Shown here one piece after another: positions 34,743 to 47,845 of a stretch of 64,000 bases of DNA. The translations under genes were made by a program, and so were the position numbers. The stretch lies in assembly GCA_035582835.1 (NCBI GenBank), contig JAYKAV010002464.1, positions 892,825 to 956,824 of the forward strand, read 5' to 3'. The notes beneath the pieces are model-generated. The model saw only the letters and a list, made by a program, of their open reading frames with translations, did not search any database and had not been told where the DNA came from. This DNA is from Phoebastria nigripes (taxonomy: Eukaryota > Chordata > Aves > Procellariiformes > Diomedeidae). The number at the start of each line of letters is the position of its first letter. The first letter of the stretch is position 1.

Positions 34743-37700
34743 TTATTATGTCTATCAATGAGGAAAATCTGCTTTTAGAAACAACTTTTGTTTTATTTAG
34801 TGACTGTCCATCTTACCTGACCATGAAATTTCAGGGATCTTAATTCACTTATTTTGATACAATACATTTCACCACAGACTACCTTTTCCTTTATTTTTTA
34901 AAATATTTGGCAACTATGGAGGAAAGTCTAAAACTGAAGATTTAGAAACAATAGGTGTAACTTGGGAAAACATGGTTGTGTTCAAACTTCGGTTAGCACT
35001 ATAAAGAAGTTCTTTAAATAAAGGAGATGAGTAATTTCTAAGGATTTCACACTACAGAAACATTCTGCTGTTAATAGATGTGTAGTTTAGCACACCATAC
35101 ATACTCAGAATTTTTTCCTTGCCTTACTTCTCCCCAGCTTGAAAGAATACACAAGAACCACATTCTACTGTGGTGGGACAACTTGTATATTTATAGGTGA
35201 AAGCTGAGTTTAGCCAAACGTGTTTAACATCTTTATGTCTGCTGCCCTGAGTAGGCAAACTCCATTTATCAGCAATTTAGGATGACCACCACAACTGCAT
35301 ATTTGGAAATAAAAATCCAATGCTGCTATAAACTGAAAGCAGTAAGGTCCGTTAAAAATGAACGTCTGTCTTGAATTTTCCTGATGTGTTGCTGCTGCAA
35401 CACACACACTCATGATGCAGCTGGAGCTGTCCATGGTACCAAGTGCTCTTGGAAGGCTGAGTAAATACNTGTAAACAAATGTAATGTTTTGAATAGAAAA
35501 TATTATAGATTATTAAAATAAATACCACTAAATTATTGTCAAAAGTAGATACAAAAAATATCTTAATCAGGCATTTTTGCTAAGGTCAATGTTTTCCAGC
35601 ATGTTACGACTTAGATCTTTATTTCTGTTAGGTTTCATTGGTACGTCAGCGTTATCATTATCTGACTAACTTTAGTCAGATATTTGTCTAACATGAAAAT
35701 TTTTTAAGGTATGCACTCATATTTTCTATTTAAAGGAAAACATCTCTTTTAACCCAGTCGTCCTATTCATATTTAGAGAATGTTGATAAGCATGGCATTT
35801 TACAATTAAGCAACAAGGTTTCATTCCAATCTTTTTCAATACCCAGCAATAATTTTTATTAAAAAAACTATAATTCTTGAATAAGTGAACCTTTATTCTG
35901 TCCCAGTTCAGCTGTGTTCATGTACTACTGAAAGTAGGAAAAGGATATATGACTGAAAATTTGGAATCAGTTTTTTCTGTACAGCAAATGTATTAGGAAA
36001 GAAGTGTAGAAACAAATATTCACAAAACAACATACATTAAAAAAAACCTGGAAATTATATAGATTCTGAAGATTTCGTAGGCTCTGAGACAGAGGTAACG
36101 TAGGCTGAAAATTGGAATTCTTGTGGTGATGTCATTTAATTTCTTTAATTTTTTTTTTTTTTTTTAACTAGAAGAGTCTTTTAGCTGTGTGCCAGTTATT
36201 CTCTTCTTGAAAATTAACATCAACTAATTTTTCAACTTGGTGATAATGCTGTTTGCTATTTTGACCTCCATGTGCCAGTTTCATATCAGATTCCAAAGCC
36301 TGACTTATGCTTTTTCATCATTCCCATCTAATCCTCTTCAGACACCCCAAAACAATTTTTTGCAATTTTTGAGCATCTTTAAAATCTCAGAACACTGTAA
36401 GGCATATCTCCCTCTTGTACACCTGATCCAATGCATAGCTCTCAAAATCATTTCAAGTAGGTAAACCAATGTGATGTTAATCACAGCATGAAATTCAGTA
36501 TTCCTACTCACATGTCCAGATGAATTGATTTTGTATGGGAAACATTTCTGTAAAGCTTTTAGCTTTTACCCAAATGACAGGCCTACAGTTAATATTTAGC
36601 CTACAGGTAAAATATTAGCTATTGTTCCTTCTAACTTTTTTTTTTGTTTAGGCTTTATACTACTGAAAACATTGTTGTGAGGAATCATGGTTTATTCCTG
36701 TTTTATCTTCAACAGTCCTTCCCTCTGTTTTGAGATAACACCAAGATTTATTGCACCCTGTGACAAGATGCAAAGAATCCTTGTACAGTCAGCTCTGTAA
36801 AGTCTGCTTGCTGATAAACCATGGATAAAATATGAAGAAANCTTTTCATATATAGCAATATAGAAGATAATCTTAACTTCCTTAAAAACAATAAACAAGC
36901 TAAATATCTATGGAATTATTTTCCATGTTAAGTTTCCATAAAGAGATGCATATATTCAGATGATTATTCTTTAAACTGATCTCTACAAAAGCTGTACAAA
37001 AACTGTTCAGATTGCTGTTTCATGCTACTGAAGTCTGGTTTTCTTAACTCAATGTATCTTTCATCATTTTTTCCCCTTCAGACAAAGTGAATTTGCAATA
37101 CTGTCTTGCTAAATTAAGAAAATAAATCCTGTTCTGTTTAGAGTATCTCTTACTTTCAGTATTCTTAGATCATGAGATTGCATAAGATTTAATATAGTTT
37201 CTTCAGCTTAGTCCATATAGCAAATTTAATTAAGATTAGGCATTATTGATCAGCATAGGGCATGATGGAAGGGAGGGGTATTGTGAATGATGGGCATCAT
37301 TAATGATATATCAGGATACAGTTCCAAATCCTCCCAGTCTGTTGCCTTTGGTCTCACTTTGTATCACAGTCACGTAGTGGATAGTTTCATAATATGTACC
37401 AATCATGAATTTAGTGACTTCAGAGGAGTCATCAGAGGAAGAGCAACCTTCTGTTTGTAAACTTTTTGTATAGTGGCATGCCTTGCCATCTGAAAGTAAG
37501 AGCAGCTGATTTGATTTTTTTTATTTAAATAAGAGAAAAATAGTACTGAAAATGTCTGGTAAAACTCCTGGAGATTACTGATACCTGATTTCCCAGGGCT
37601 TTCTGGGAAGTTTATACAGAACTTACATTTTTTCAAAGAAGCATGGTTTCTTGAAGAAAGCCTGGAAGCAACTCAAGCCTAACAGTTTTAGTATGGTCAA

Positions 37701-40386
37701 AAGTATTTTGGATTGGCAGAAACAGAAGACTGTAAGGTTCCTCAAGGGATCATATATACCATATGTCATTCCTAACATATTTTTAAACTATTCTTAAAGT
37801 CCTTTTCACAGAACTTCTCTGTTCCCACCTGTTGACTGATCTTTCAACAAACAAAAATACATTAATCAAAAGCTACNAATTAGTAGACACTGATCAAGAT
37901 TATTTTCTTCAAGAAGATGTTTTAGCTGATTCCACAAAGCACATAAGCAGTCTTAACTTTCTTTCACATAAGACTGTTCAATTGGTGACACATTTCAGCC
38001 CATAGGATGTTTTGGTGTGGCCAGTTTTAAAACCTTTATCATGCATCTGCCCATGTCCTGTTATATATGCCCAGATCCTGGCATTAGCTCTGGAAGCTGC
38101 TGTTAGACCTATCTGATTCCACAGTGATGCAACTTGTTTTCAGAAATACCTCTTGTAACAAAAAACAAAAGAAAAGTTCATTTGACTTCTTGCATTTATA
38201 CCTGATATAAAGTACTAGCATTCTTCCCAACTTGAAAGAAAAAAATATTTGCTTTTTGATGGACTTTTATGCTCAGTATTCTTTTATCATAAGTATACAA
38301 AGAACATAAATTTTGCAAAAGTTCACAATGCTATTTACAGAGTACGTTCATCTATCTTTGTATCTGTATCCTGCAAATAAAGAGACTGTATAGGGCAGAT
38401 TAGAAAATAGCTATATATTTTATCATTCTGTATAAACATATTATGTCAGATATATTGGTCAAGTACATATAGAGAATCCATGTTTTCTTTTTTATAATTT
38501 AATAACAGCAGTGAAAATAAGGCATCGGAGATGATACACAGAATTCTTTGTGGAATTGCAATGTGTATCAAGTAATATATTCCTTCTATCAAAGACATGT
38601 GCCATAGCACACAGTGGAAGTGTTCTTACAGTGCCAACAAGTATGGTACTTTGGATGTTTGCTTACTTTGGATAGTGATTCTATAACCACTATGACACTT
38701 CAGTAATTTCTAACATTCCCACCTATTCTTCTGCAATAATTGACTCCTTTGTTTTCTTCTAATGTTAACCTGTAATGAATTTACTGTTTCAAACAGTATT
38801 AGCTGCATTTCCCGTATAGATTATTCTGCAGGCATTGCACTCCTTTGTATATGCGATATTTTAGGTTTCTAAAAACCTCATGCGTACATCATCAGTCACC
38901 TCCGTGGTCCAGAGTAAGTGAACAGAAGGGATTTGGGATATCAAAAAAAGAGTATATTTTGTTTACAAGATTATTTGCAAATATGTATGTGTTCCATTTG
39001 TCTGGCTCGTGTTCAGAGGGGATGAAAATAATGTAGAATCTGGGTATTTTTGTTGTTGTTTTTCTGAAGTATTCTAGCCAGTTTTCCTGTTTGGAAAGTG
39101 GAGGTGAGAGGATGATTTTGGCTTTTAATAGAAATAACAGTATTTTGGGCCTAATTCTCCTGAAATTTGTATCAGTTGTGTCTAGTGCATCTCCCTTGAC
39201 TTCATTAGAGTCACTCCATATTTCAACTGGTGAGATGAAGAGAGAAGAATCATTCACTGTCTATTATTTGAAAAGTAATATGAAAATATAATTTATTTAA
39301 AATTTACTTTTTATTCGGTTTTATTAGAGAATGAAAATACATTTTATTGTTATTACTGCAAAGGAAATCTGCAACAGTATTGATCATTATTGTTACACTA
39401 AAACAGTCACCTGAAAAAATTACCCCTTAAAAATGCATAGTTGCTGAAATATGAGCAGACTGTTTTACCTAAGCTTTTCAAATTATCCCTTACACTTTCC
39501 TCTTTTTATTTATGTTGCTATTCCTTTTCATTTGCTATGGATTGACTTGGTCAGAATTGCATCCTCTGTTCTCAGAGTTCCAGGAAGGAATTGATTTATT
39601 TATTTTAGTGAGTAATTCTGTGTTTATGGATTGAAACCACGGACCTTTGGCAGTTTCCGGTCATTTCAAAAGCCTCAGGAGCACCAGGGCACACCATGAT
39701 GGCTGGCACTGTCACAGCAGCAGTATGTAGCCATGTTGAAATCTAACTCACAAGCCTCTTAAGGCATACTGAAATATGAACAAAATTATATAGTCCCTAT
39801 ATTTGGGGTTTTTTGTTTACTTCTTCCTTTGTAACGGTGGGATCATCTGACTTTTGAGCCTACTTTATATACAGACAGATTTAAAGGTGTAAAAACGTGG
39901 CTTTAAAAATCAGTTTGAGGGTTTATTTTTCATTTTCACAATGCAAATCCTGACACAACAGATAATCCCCTAAAAACATCATAGGTCTGTTTCTAAATAA
40001 TCATGCTCTTCCTTCCTTCCCTGAATTTGTAGCGATAATAAAACCATGCAAGAAATTTTTAGCTCAGTTGAAATGCTTTTGCTACTAATTGTCTGGAAAA
40101 AAGCGTTTTAGAGCTAATATAGGTTTTTGGCCAACTCTCAGAACATTCATGCCAGCAGGATATTGCATTTTAAGAGGTTTGTGTTTATTACTGTATTTTG
40201 TAGTGAAGCATAATACTGTCCCTCTACTACCAAATCCTCAGTTGAAGTCTGTAGTCCAAGGACAAAATCAGAGAGTTAAAACCCTTCCATAAATTGTGAA
40301 ATGTAATGTACAAGAGGACTGACAGTTTTATATTAATGTAAACTTGGTGATCTATTACATGATGTAAAGAAAGAATTAGTAAACTG

Positions 40387-40500
40387 TTGTAGCTAACACC
40401 TAAGAAATTTCTTCTTCAATGTAATATCATTATTATAATATTGGTTGGTATTTGAAAGTCATAAAAACCTTAACTAAACTAAATAGAATTTCTTTTAGTT
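40387..40500 (+). repeat. Dispersed repeat, copy A
   Basis: It is homologous to 41889-42010 in the same orientation. The best block, AAAACCTTAACTAAACTAAA, is identical, followed by TA-G/A-AATTT. Flanking blocks (CCTAAGAA, ATCATTATT, TGGT-GG-ATTTG) align with small indels. Family unknown to me. Confidence 0.55.
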
Positions 40501-41888
40501 AAAATGCAAATAAGTTAATCAGGAATCCTTTCCAACAAAGATGCAGGCTATATTACACCAGGGCAAGACTATGGTTGCATGGTATAAATGCATGATATAC
40601 CTTGGGAAATGAATCCCCAAAAATCCTATAACTATAATAGCAAAAGTAGGAAAATGTGCCACTGGACAATGAGGAAATGTATCAGAAAGGAAAAAACAAG
40701 TTTTCAAATAACAGTATGATGTCATCATGTAATTATGAAAACTTTAGGGAAGAGAAACAGGCAGCACCTACTTCCATATGAAGAACAGAAAACTAATTGA
40801 AGTTACTCTGAAAATTTTTTTTACCTGTTAACATGGAGACATGAAACACATAGTGTTCAATCTCACTTTCCGCATGGAATTAAATGACAAACAAGTAAAT
40901 TCAAACCTAAGAGAAAATAGTATACATGGCAAGACAAGGCCTTTATAAATTTTAAGTGGTGGCTTATGATTTGTGCAGTGCATCAATCATATTTGAAACA
41001 GCAATGCATGACGTGGCTCTCAGTTTTTTATAGCCAGGTGACATCTTGATATATCTGAAAATCTTAAATAAGAAGTGATATGTCCACAGTTCTATGGTGA
41101 AGGCTGACACTGAAACTGGCCGTAAAGATAAATGATGTATCCATTCATATACTCCTATCCTAACACAACAGGCTCGTTTCTGGTTTCGTCAATATTGTAA
41201 AACTACTGTACATATTATAGGGGAAGTGAACTTGAGAGGGTTATGGCTTATTATAATAAAAAAATAGAGTAAATTATTGTACAACTCCTAAAGGAGTTAT
41301 AACAATTTTCTATTAACATGGAGAAAAAATAAAGGTAGGAAAAGGCATTCTTCTTCTCTGCAGTGTCTTTTCCAGTTCAGGAATCCTGAGGCAGAGTAGC
41401 TAGCCAGGTGGTTAGAAAAAATGTGCTGCTGTAATTTCATAATTATACACAAGCTGGGGTATAAGCAAGATAATGCCAACGCCTTATCCAGATGGCCTTG
41501 TTGGGGGCTAATTGCAAATTCTTCCCTGAGCATGAGAACAAGGAAATGGTTGCTTAGGGGAAAGAACATGCTAAGGAACAGATGGCTGCTTCTGTTCTTC
41601 CAATAATTTGCAAACATACAAACATCTCTGGTCATCCTCTGGAACAGTAGAGGTGTGCTTAGCAGCAAGGAGTTCCAGAACAACTAAGAGTTTTCAAAAG
41701 GGAAGACCCTGTTATCAAGATAGCAAGTAATTAGAAAAATCACTTGGTAAATGGAGCCAAATTGGAATGTAGTATCTCCTCACAGCTTTCACATTAAAGC
41801 TTTCTGGTCACAGCTGGGAGAACTTTGAACTTAAAAATGAAAAATTATGAAGAAAAAAACTATCACAAATAAGGGAATTAACTGCCAT

Positions 41889-42010
41889 TTGTACTAAATA
41901 CCTAAGAACTTTATCTTTCAATCATTAGTTCTCTTTCATCATTATTTTAAAACTGGTAGGCATTTGGGGATTGTGAAAACCTTAACTAAACTAAATAAAA
42001 TTTATCTTGT
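41889..42010 (+). repeat. Dispersed repeat, copy B
   Basis: This is the partner of 40387-40500, about 1.5 kb away. The 20-bp identical core starts at about 41976. It could be an old segmental duplication or two inserts of an unnamed repeat. Confidence 0.55.
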
Positions 42011-45000
42011 GTAAACCATAAACAATGATGAATAAAATTGGTGCAGGAATGGTAATGTTTGCTTTCCAGAAAAGCTGGAAAATCTTTAAATGTCAGTAAA
42101 TCTTGGAAGAACTAGTGGAAGCTGTTGCTATTTTCCTGTTGAGGCTTTTCCTTGTGGTAGTGGCTGGCATTTAGCATATGCTGGTAGCTATGAGCTATTT
42201 CACAAAATGGCATGAATCTTTCTGTTCAAATGTGTTGTTTAGAGATCCACAACTTAAGACCTTCTAAAGAAAGCAGATGAAGCTAAAGTATTTGAAGAAG
42301 GGGTGGTGGGGTAAAAAGGTAATTGAATCTGTTGGATGTAAACATTGGTTTTTCCTTAAGGTTACTATACAAAAAAATTGAATCCGTTCTGAAATAATGA
42401 CAGTGTACAAAATAAATCGAAGGAAATACCATTGCCCAAGACAGTCACAGTCAAAGCAATTCAGGAATTCAAACTATGTTTGAATAAATATGTAATGGAA
42501 GGCAGAGGGAAAGCAGAAGAATTTTGCAGAAAAAAATACAGATGATGCAGAAAGCAAGAGATAGCCTGGATAAATATAAAGAGACACTTTTTTGTGTAAA
42601 AAAAGCCTAGATTGAGTGCTAGTTGAAAGGTCCTTCCTGTCTAGCAGTTAGGCAGTCCTGTTTGAGTGCTGGATGAGAAAGACTTGATTTAAAAAAAAAA
42701 AAAGACTATTGTATGATTCATCTTTTGTTCAAAGAAAGAAGACTCCTACAAGAATGCTTAGGATCAGGTGGCTATGGATCTAAATGGGGAACAATGATGA
42801 TAATTTCATGAGTTAAAAAAAAAAAATTGCTTTCATCTAAAAATCAAAAAGAAGAAACTATCTGTTGGAAAGAAGTAAATAGACTTAATCCAATTCACTC
42901 TATATATCTCTCAAATAAAGAAATTAAGAACCTCACTGAGGTAGGATTAAACTGGGATAAAACACTCTACTTGTGTTGTCCTGCATATACGTGTTTCTAG
43001 CCTTGGCATCTCCCAGAAGGGACAGGGTAACCAAAAGGGGTTTGACTAGACAGAATTGTTTCACCTTTCCAAAACGTTTCTTTCCAATCCTAGGATCCCA
43101 AAGTTTTCCTGGAAAACGTTGNGAATTCTAAAATGGCAAAATTAGAAAGGGTGACATAGAAGGGTAAGTCCCATTGTGAATTCATTAAGAAGCGTTCTTA
43201 AGTCACTTAGCAGCTTAACTTATTCTACAAGCAGACAAACTCATTATCCCAATACCAAAGTAATATGTTACATTAGTCTAAAACCACTGCAGGAATTCCT
43301 GACCAGTTACATGGTAAACAAAACAGGAAGCAGGTCAGGATAATGAGAAGCAGCTATGTCAATATAGCACCTATCATAAGGATATACAGATGCAAGTGCC
43401 GTCTATTTCTGTCCGTCCTACCAAAATTCCTTTCAGTATCCTGCATATATAAGAGGAATGTGAAGTGCAGAAAGGTGGAAAACTAACATGGCATGTTATG
43501 TATATACGTATACTTTATGCCACCGCAGTAAAGGGAAATTGAAAGCGATGATATAAGGAGGTTTTATGGTAGAGGAACCTTGAATCTCTACTATGAAATG
43601 AGCATATAGAAGGCTGAGAAACATGGATGTTATGAAGTGGAACCCTGAAGAAATCTTGCATGATTTTGGATAGGAAGATATGTATTTATATGGTGAGGGC
43701 AAAAAATGTATTAAGCGTGAAACAAACTTGCTTCCAGTTTTTTTAAACAGATTTATCCTCAAATCAGGAGGAAAAATTATACTAGCAAACAAAATTTGTA
43801 AACTATCAAATTGATTCCTCATTATTTTAAAGATAATGTCCCATAATTGTTTATACTTACAGTTTGTACATGAAAATGTAGAACAGGTAGAGGTGGCAGT
43901 AGTCAATATTTGATACCTCTTTTTCAGAGAAGAAAAGGAAAATAAAGCTGACAAAGTGGTACTGCAGCATACTGTCTCCCTTGATGATTTCCTGTGGAGT
44001 ATTGCTACTGTCTTTACAGAAAATTCTGCAGATGATAACTGAATCTGGCAGTATGAAAGAGAATTACATGGGGACCTGTAGTCTTGGCTATTGTATAGAA
44101 TGACAATGAAAACATTATGAATATTTTATCACGTATGATTTCTGTGACTGGAAAAGAATTGTAGTGTTACTAAGGCTTACTGTGGACTAAACTAGACAAA
44201 GCAGATTTAATTGGGAGTATTACTTTAACAGAGTCCTGAACATTTGTCTTTGAAAATTGATCCCTGCAACTTTTTAGGTGTGCACTGAAACAGCAAGTCA
44301 TGTCTGTAGGAGTACATGATAAGTTAAGCATTGTTATGTAGTAGTTACATATCGGTGCCAATGACAGACTGGGGTAAACCACTCTTTAATACTATCTACC
44401 AAAACTGTTTTATATTCTTAGATCAGGAACTATACAGATTTGTTAATCGTAGTAAGTACAAGCTATGATTAGACTAAGGAGAGTGCCTGAGCTGAGAAAG
44501 AAGTTTGATTAAATTTCCTGACGGGAGGATTAGATTCTGAGCCAGGGGATTTCCAAGCAAAGGAACAGAACAACAGGTGCTTCTACTAGGACTTATAAAC
44601 TAAAGGGAACCTAAAGAAAGGATATATAGAAAACTCTTGGAAGAACAGAGGAAAAGGTTACTGAGTTCAACGATCAGAAAGAGTGGGGCACTTCATCATT
44701 TAATAGAAATGCTAGAAGATCCGGATAAAGACTACTCCAGTATGTCTGGCCAAGGTATTAAAGGCTGTTCCACAACATGGAAGGGGGCAGAATAAAAGTG
44801 GAGAAATACATGTAGATTGAGTTATTGCTTGTGACTAGCTACACATATCTTCTAAGCAAGGTGAAGTACAGGAAAATTATGTTTAGAAGTCATAAAATGT
44901 GCATGTGATAGGTGCTATATTTATCACTTCTCATAAGAGAATTACAAGTCCAGAGGGAAGTTCTAGAAAAAGGTATGTTCAGGAGAATAGAAATAGGGGG

Positions 45001-46129
45001 CAGTCAGTATTGGTCCTGTGCCTGATAGAACAGCAACACAAGTCAACATTTCTGGGAAGGAGTAATAAGGATAGATTGGCGAAAGAAATGCTACTGCAGC
45101 TGACGCAGGCCAAAAGAAACTTAAAGTCACAATGGGCCAACATATTAAAACCTACACGTTACATAGATAGTGTCCAGCCGGGGCAGCGCTGCCAGGGCTG
45201 CAGTAAAAGTACACAAGATAAATAGTATCACGGAATATACCTCTTTTCACAGGCCTCCATTTAATCATTAAAGTGGGCAGGTAGCTTTTTTTTTCTCCTT
45301 AAAGGAAAGATTGCTATGTTTCTGTTGCTCAGCAAACAACTGTTAACACTCTCCTTTTACCACCTCAAAGGTCAACAAAGCTTTATGCTACATAAGGCTC
45401 TTGACATAAGAGTTACAAGAGCTTGCACTGTGCTTCTCTGTGTATTATTTTGGGGGGCAAGCAGTTTTAAGAGGGCAAACATGTCATAAAAGGAATATAA
45501 GAATAAATCTTCAGTGTCTTTGACAGTGCCAAAAAATTAAGATTTCCTGAGTACAAATTAAGATAGTTCTTAACTTAGTTCTAAGAAGCAAATTAGCAAC
45601 ATATAATACCTATGCTTGCTTTGGGGGGTGGNTTTTTTTTAAGCGTTGTACAGTATTACAAGCAAACTGTGTATTTCTGGAGTTTAGAAAAAAATCTAGT
45701 ATAAAAAGTTTTCTTGTTAAAATCATATTCATTTAAAATCTCACAGTTCTTGAAAATATATCCAAAGTAACATGAACATCCATACTTTAATTGTAAATAT
45801 CTGGATGTTTTATTCTTAGATTGAGTTATATATATGGTAATAGAGGCCAGCTTTTTTATTCCTGGTAACATATTTCAATTGATTTCAATGCTTACTCATT
45901 GTTTTCAAGTGGGGTGTTTTTTTTGTTTTTGTTTTCTTTCAGACCTTTAGATTATTTGCATAGCTCAAGGGCAAAAGGAGCATTTCAAGTACATATTCAA
46001 CATAGCTGAAATGTTGCATAGTTTTACACATAAAGTGGTCCGGGACTTAGGCTGTCCTCATTTGAGACCTTTAAGCTTAATATCAGCCTTCTGTGTCTCG
46101 GCAATAAGTAACTTAACGCTGCATTGGCC

Positions 46130-46536
46130 TACAAGGGGAGGCTGAGGGAACTGGGCTTGTTTGGGCTGGCAAGGAGGAGGCTAAAGGGTGATCTAATAAC
46201 AGCCTACAATTACTTGAAGCACAGTTACAAAGATGATGACACTAAACTCTTCCCAGCAGTATCAGATGAAAGAGTAAGCAGCAATGAACACTAATTGCAG
46301 CTTGGGAGGTTCAGATCAGATGTCAGGAAAAAAATTTTCACTAGAAGACTAGCACAGCAGTGGAACAATTTGCCTAGAAATTTTGTGAAATCTCCATCCA
46401 TAGAGGTTTTCCTCACTCAACTACATCAAGCAATAGCTGGCCTGATTTACTGTTGGCAATAGTCCAGCTTCAGCTGGAACGATAGGATAAGTGACCTTCA
46501 GAGATCACATCCAGCCTACATTGCTATAATTCCATT
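46130..46536 (+). mobile_element. CR1 LINE 3' fragment, diverged
   Basis: The segment starts with GAGGCTGAGGGAACTGGGCT and a CTGGCAAGGAGGAGGCTAAA-like stretch. It runs through the block equivalent to [10 protein letters not shown]...WNRLP (TCAGGAAAAAAATTTTCACT, CAGTGGAACAATTTGCCTAG) and ends near a degraded CR1 tail. Stops and indels show it is old. It lies in RSPH14 intron 3 and, antisense, in the GNAZ intron. Confidence 0.85.
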
Positions 46537-47484
46537 AATTGTAAAAACGTATTTATAGTTGAATCCATAAATGAGAATTCAATTTTATGCATGCAGTTCT
46601 GAGCAGATCTCAAACTTTTCATCCCGAAGAGGCGAATTCAAGCATAAGGGCTATTCTTTTGATGGAAAGAGTTATACTACACTGTCACTATCCTGTTGGT
46701 GAGGCAGGATGAAAAGGAAATGGTCAAAGAATGGAGTTGTGGCCTTTGTGGAATACCCATTTTTTATTGTTTTCTGTTCTTTCAAGCTCTCTGGACCTTA
46801 GAGTAGCCCCTAAGCTATTAAAACACTGCAGAAATCTGCATGAGAACTACATGAGAATATGCAAGTAAAAAGAAAAATGTTTATTCACTGTTGCAGGCTA
46901 TTGACTAATCTACCTTTTGTATAGTTTATGCATAACCCAAGCTCTGGCTGATGGACTATGTGTAAAGAAACAATGCTTTTCATTGCACCTTCTTAGAAAT
47001 GTGGATTTTACTAATAAATCGGGGGGACAGGGAAGGGTGTTAACAGGTTGAATATTTGTTCCTGTCAGCCAGACAATTGTTTGCCTTAACTGAAGTGAAA
47101 CAATATATTGCATACATAAGAGCAAATTAATTTTTTTTTAAAATGAAAGCACTCCATTACTTTTTGCCACTAGTATGTCACTAGAATGCACTAGTAAGCT
47201 TAATAATTTTGTGTAACAGAATAATGGCAGGGTGACAGATTGCAAAATCTGGTGCCTGTGAATGCCTTTTCTCTGGATAAAAAAACATTTGAAATCTGAA
47301 ACATCAGTGACAAGAGTCCAACCTGATAAACTATGATATAAAGAAAAGAGGACTTCTCAAGTAAGTAGGTTTTCATTTTGACACAATCAAGCCCAGCTTT
47401 AAAACAGGACACTCTGGATATTTATGAAAGCTAATAGATATAAGTAAGATAGAAGGATCATTTATAACAGTTAGTAGAATTAGA

Positions 47485-47845
47485 AAACATAGAGAAAACC
47501 AGCAAGAATTATCACAAGTATGGAATGACTATCATGTGAAAAAAAATAAACAAACTAGTTCTCTTCAGCCTGGAAAAAGAAATAGCTGAGAGAGAACACA
47601 GTAGAGCTCATAAAATCATGAATGGTATGGAAATGGTGAATAGTGAATGATTTTTGCACCATTTCTTACAATGCAAAAAGTAAGAAACATCAAATGCAGT
47701 TATCTGACAGCAGACAAGTATTCCTTCCATGCAGTGCATAATTAAATGTAAAACTCTGTCATGAGGTGTTAATAATAATAATAGTAAAAGTCATAAAAGT
47801 GTAACTGGGTTCAAAAAACAATTAAATTAAAAGGTCACTTAAACA
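47485..47845 (+). mobile_element. Ancient CR1-type LINE relic
   Basis: Recognisable blocks in order are GGAATGACTATCATGTGAA, CTCTTCAGCCTGGAAAAAGA, CATAAAATCATGAATGGTAT, a TATTCCTTCCATGCAGTGCA block and a late AACTGGGTTCAAAAAACAAT block. This is the older sauropsid CR1 type rather than the recent bird one, strongly degraded. The ends are approximate. Confidence 0.65.

Noticed and set aside
42400..42560. Possible further CR1 relic
   Set aside because: Only one short block (TTTGAATAAATATGTAATGG) resembles a CR1 tail; too weak to call.
43496..43954. 152-codon open frame on the minus strand, the longest in the window
   Set aside because: Composition follows AT-rich intron sequence; no domain or family similarity is recognised. 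It is not the missing GNAZ P-loop exon.
44899..45225. 108-codon open frame with somewhat higher GC
   Set aside because: It starts at GTG, has no known motif and no supporting splice sites. It may be part of an unrecognised repeat, but I cannot show that.
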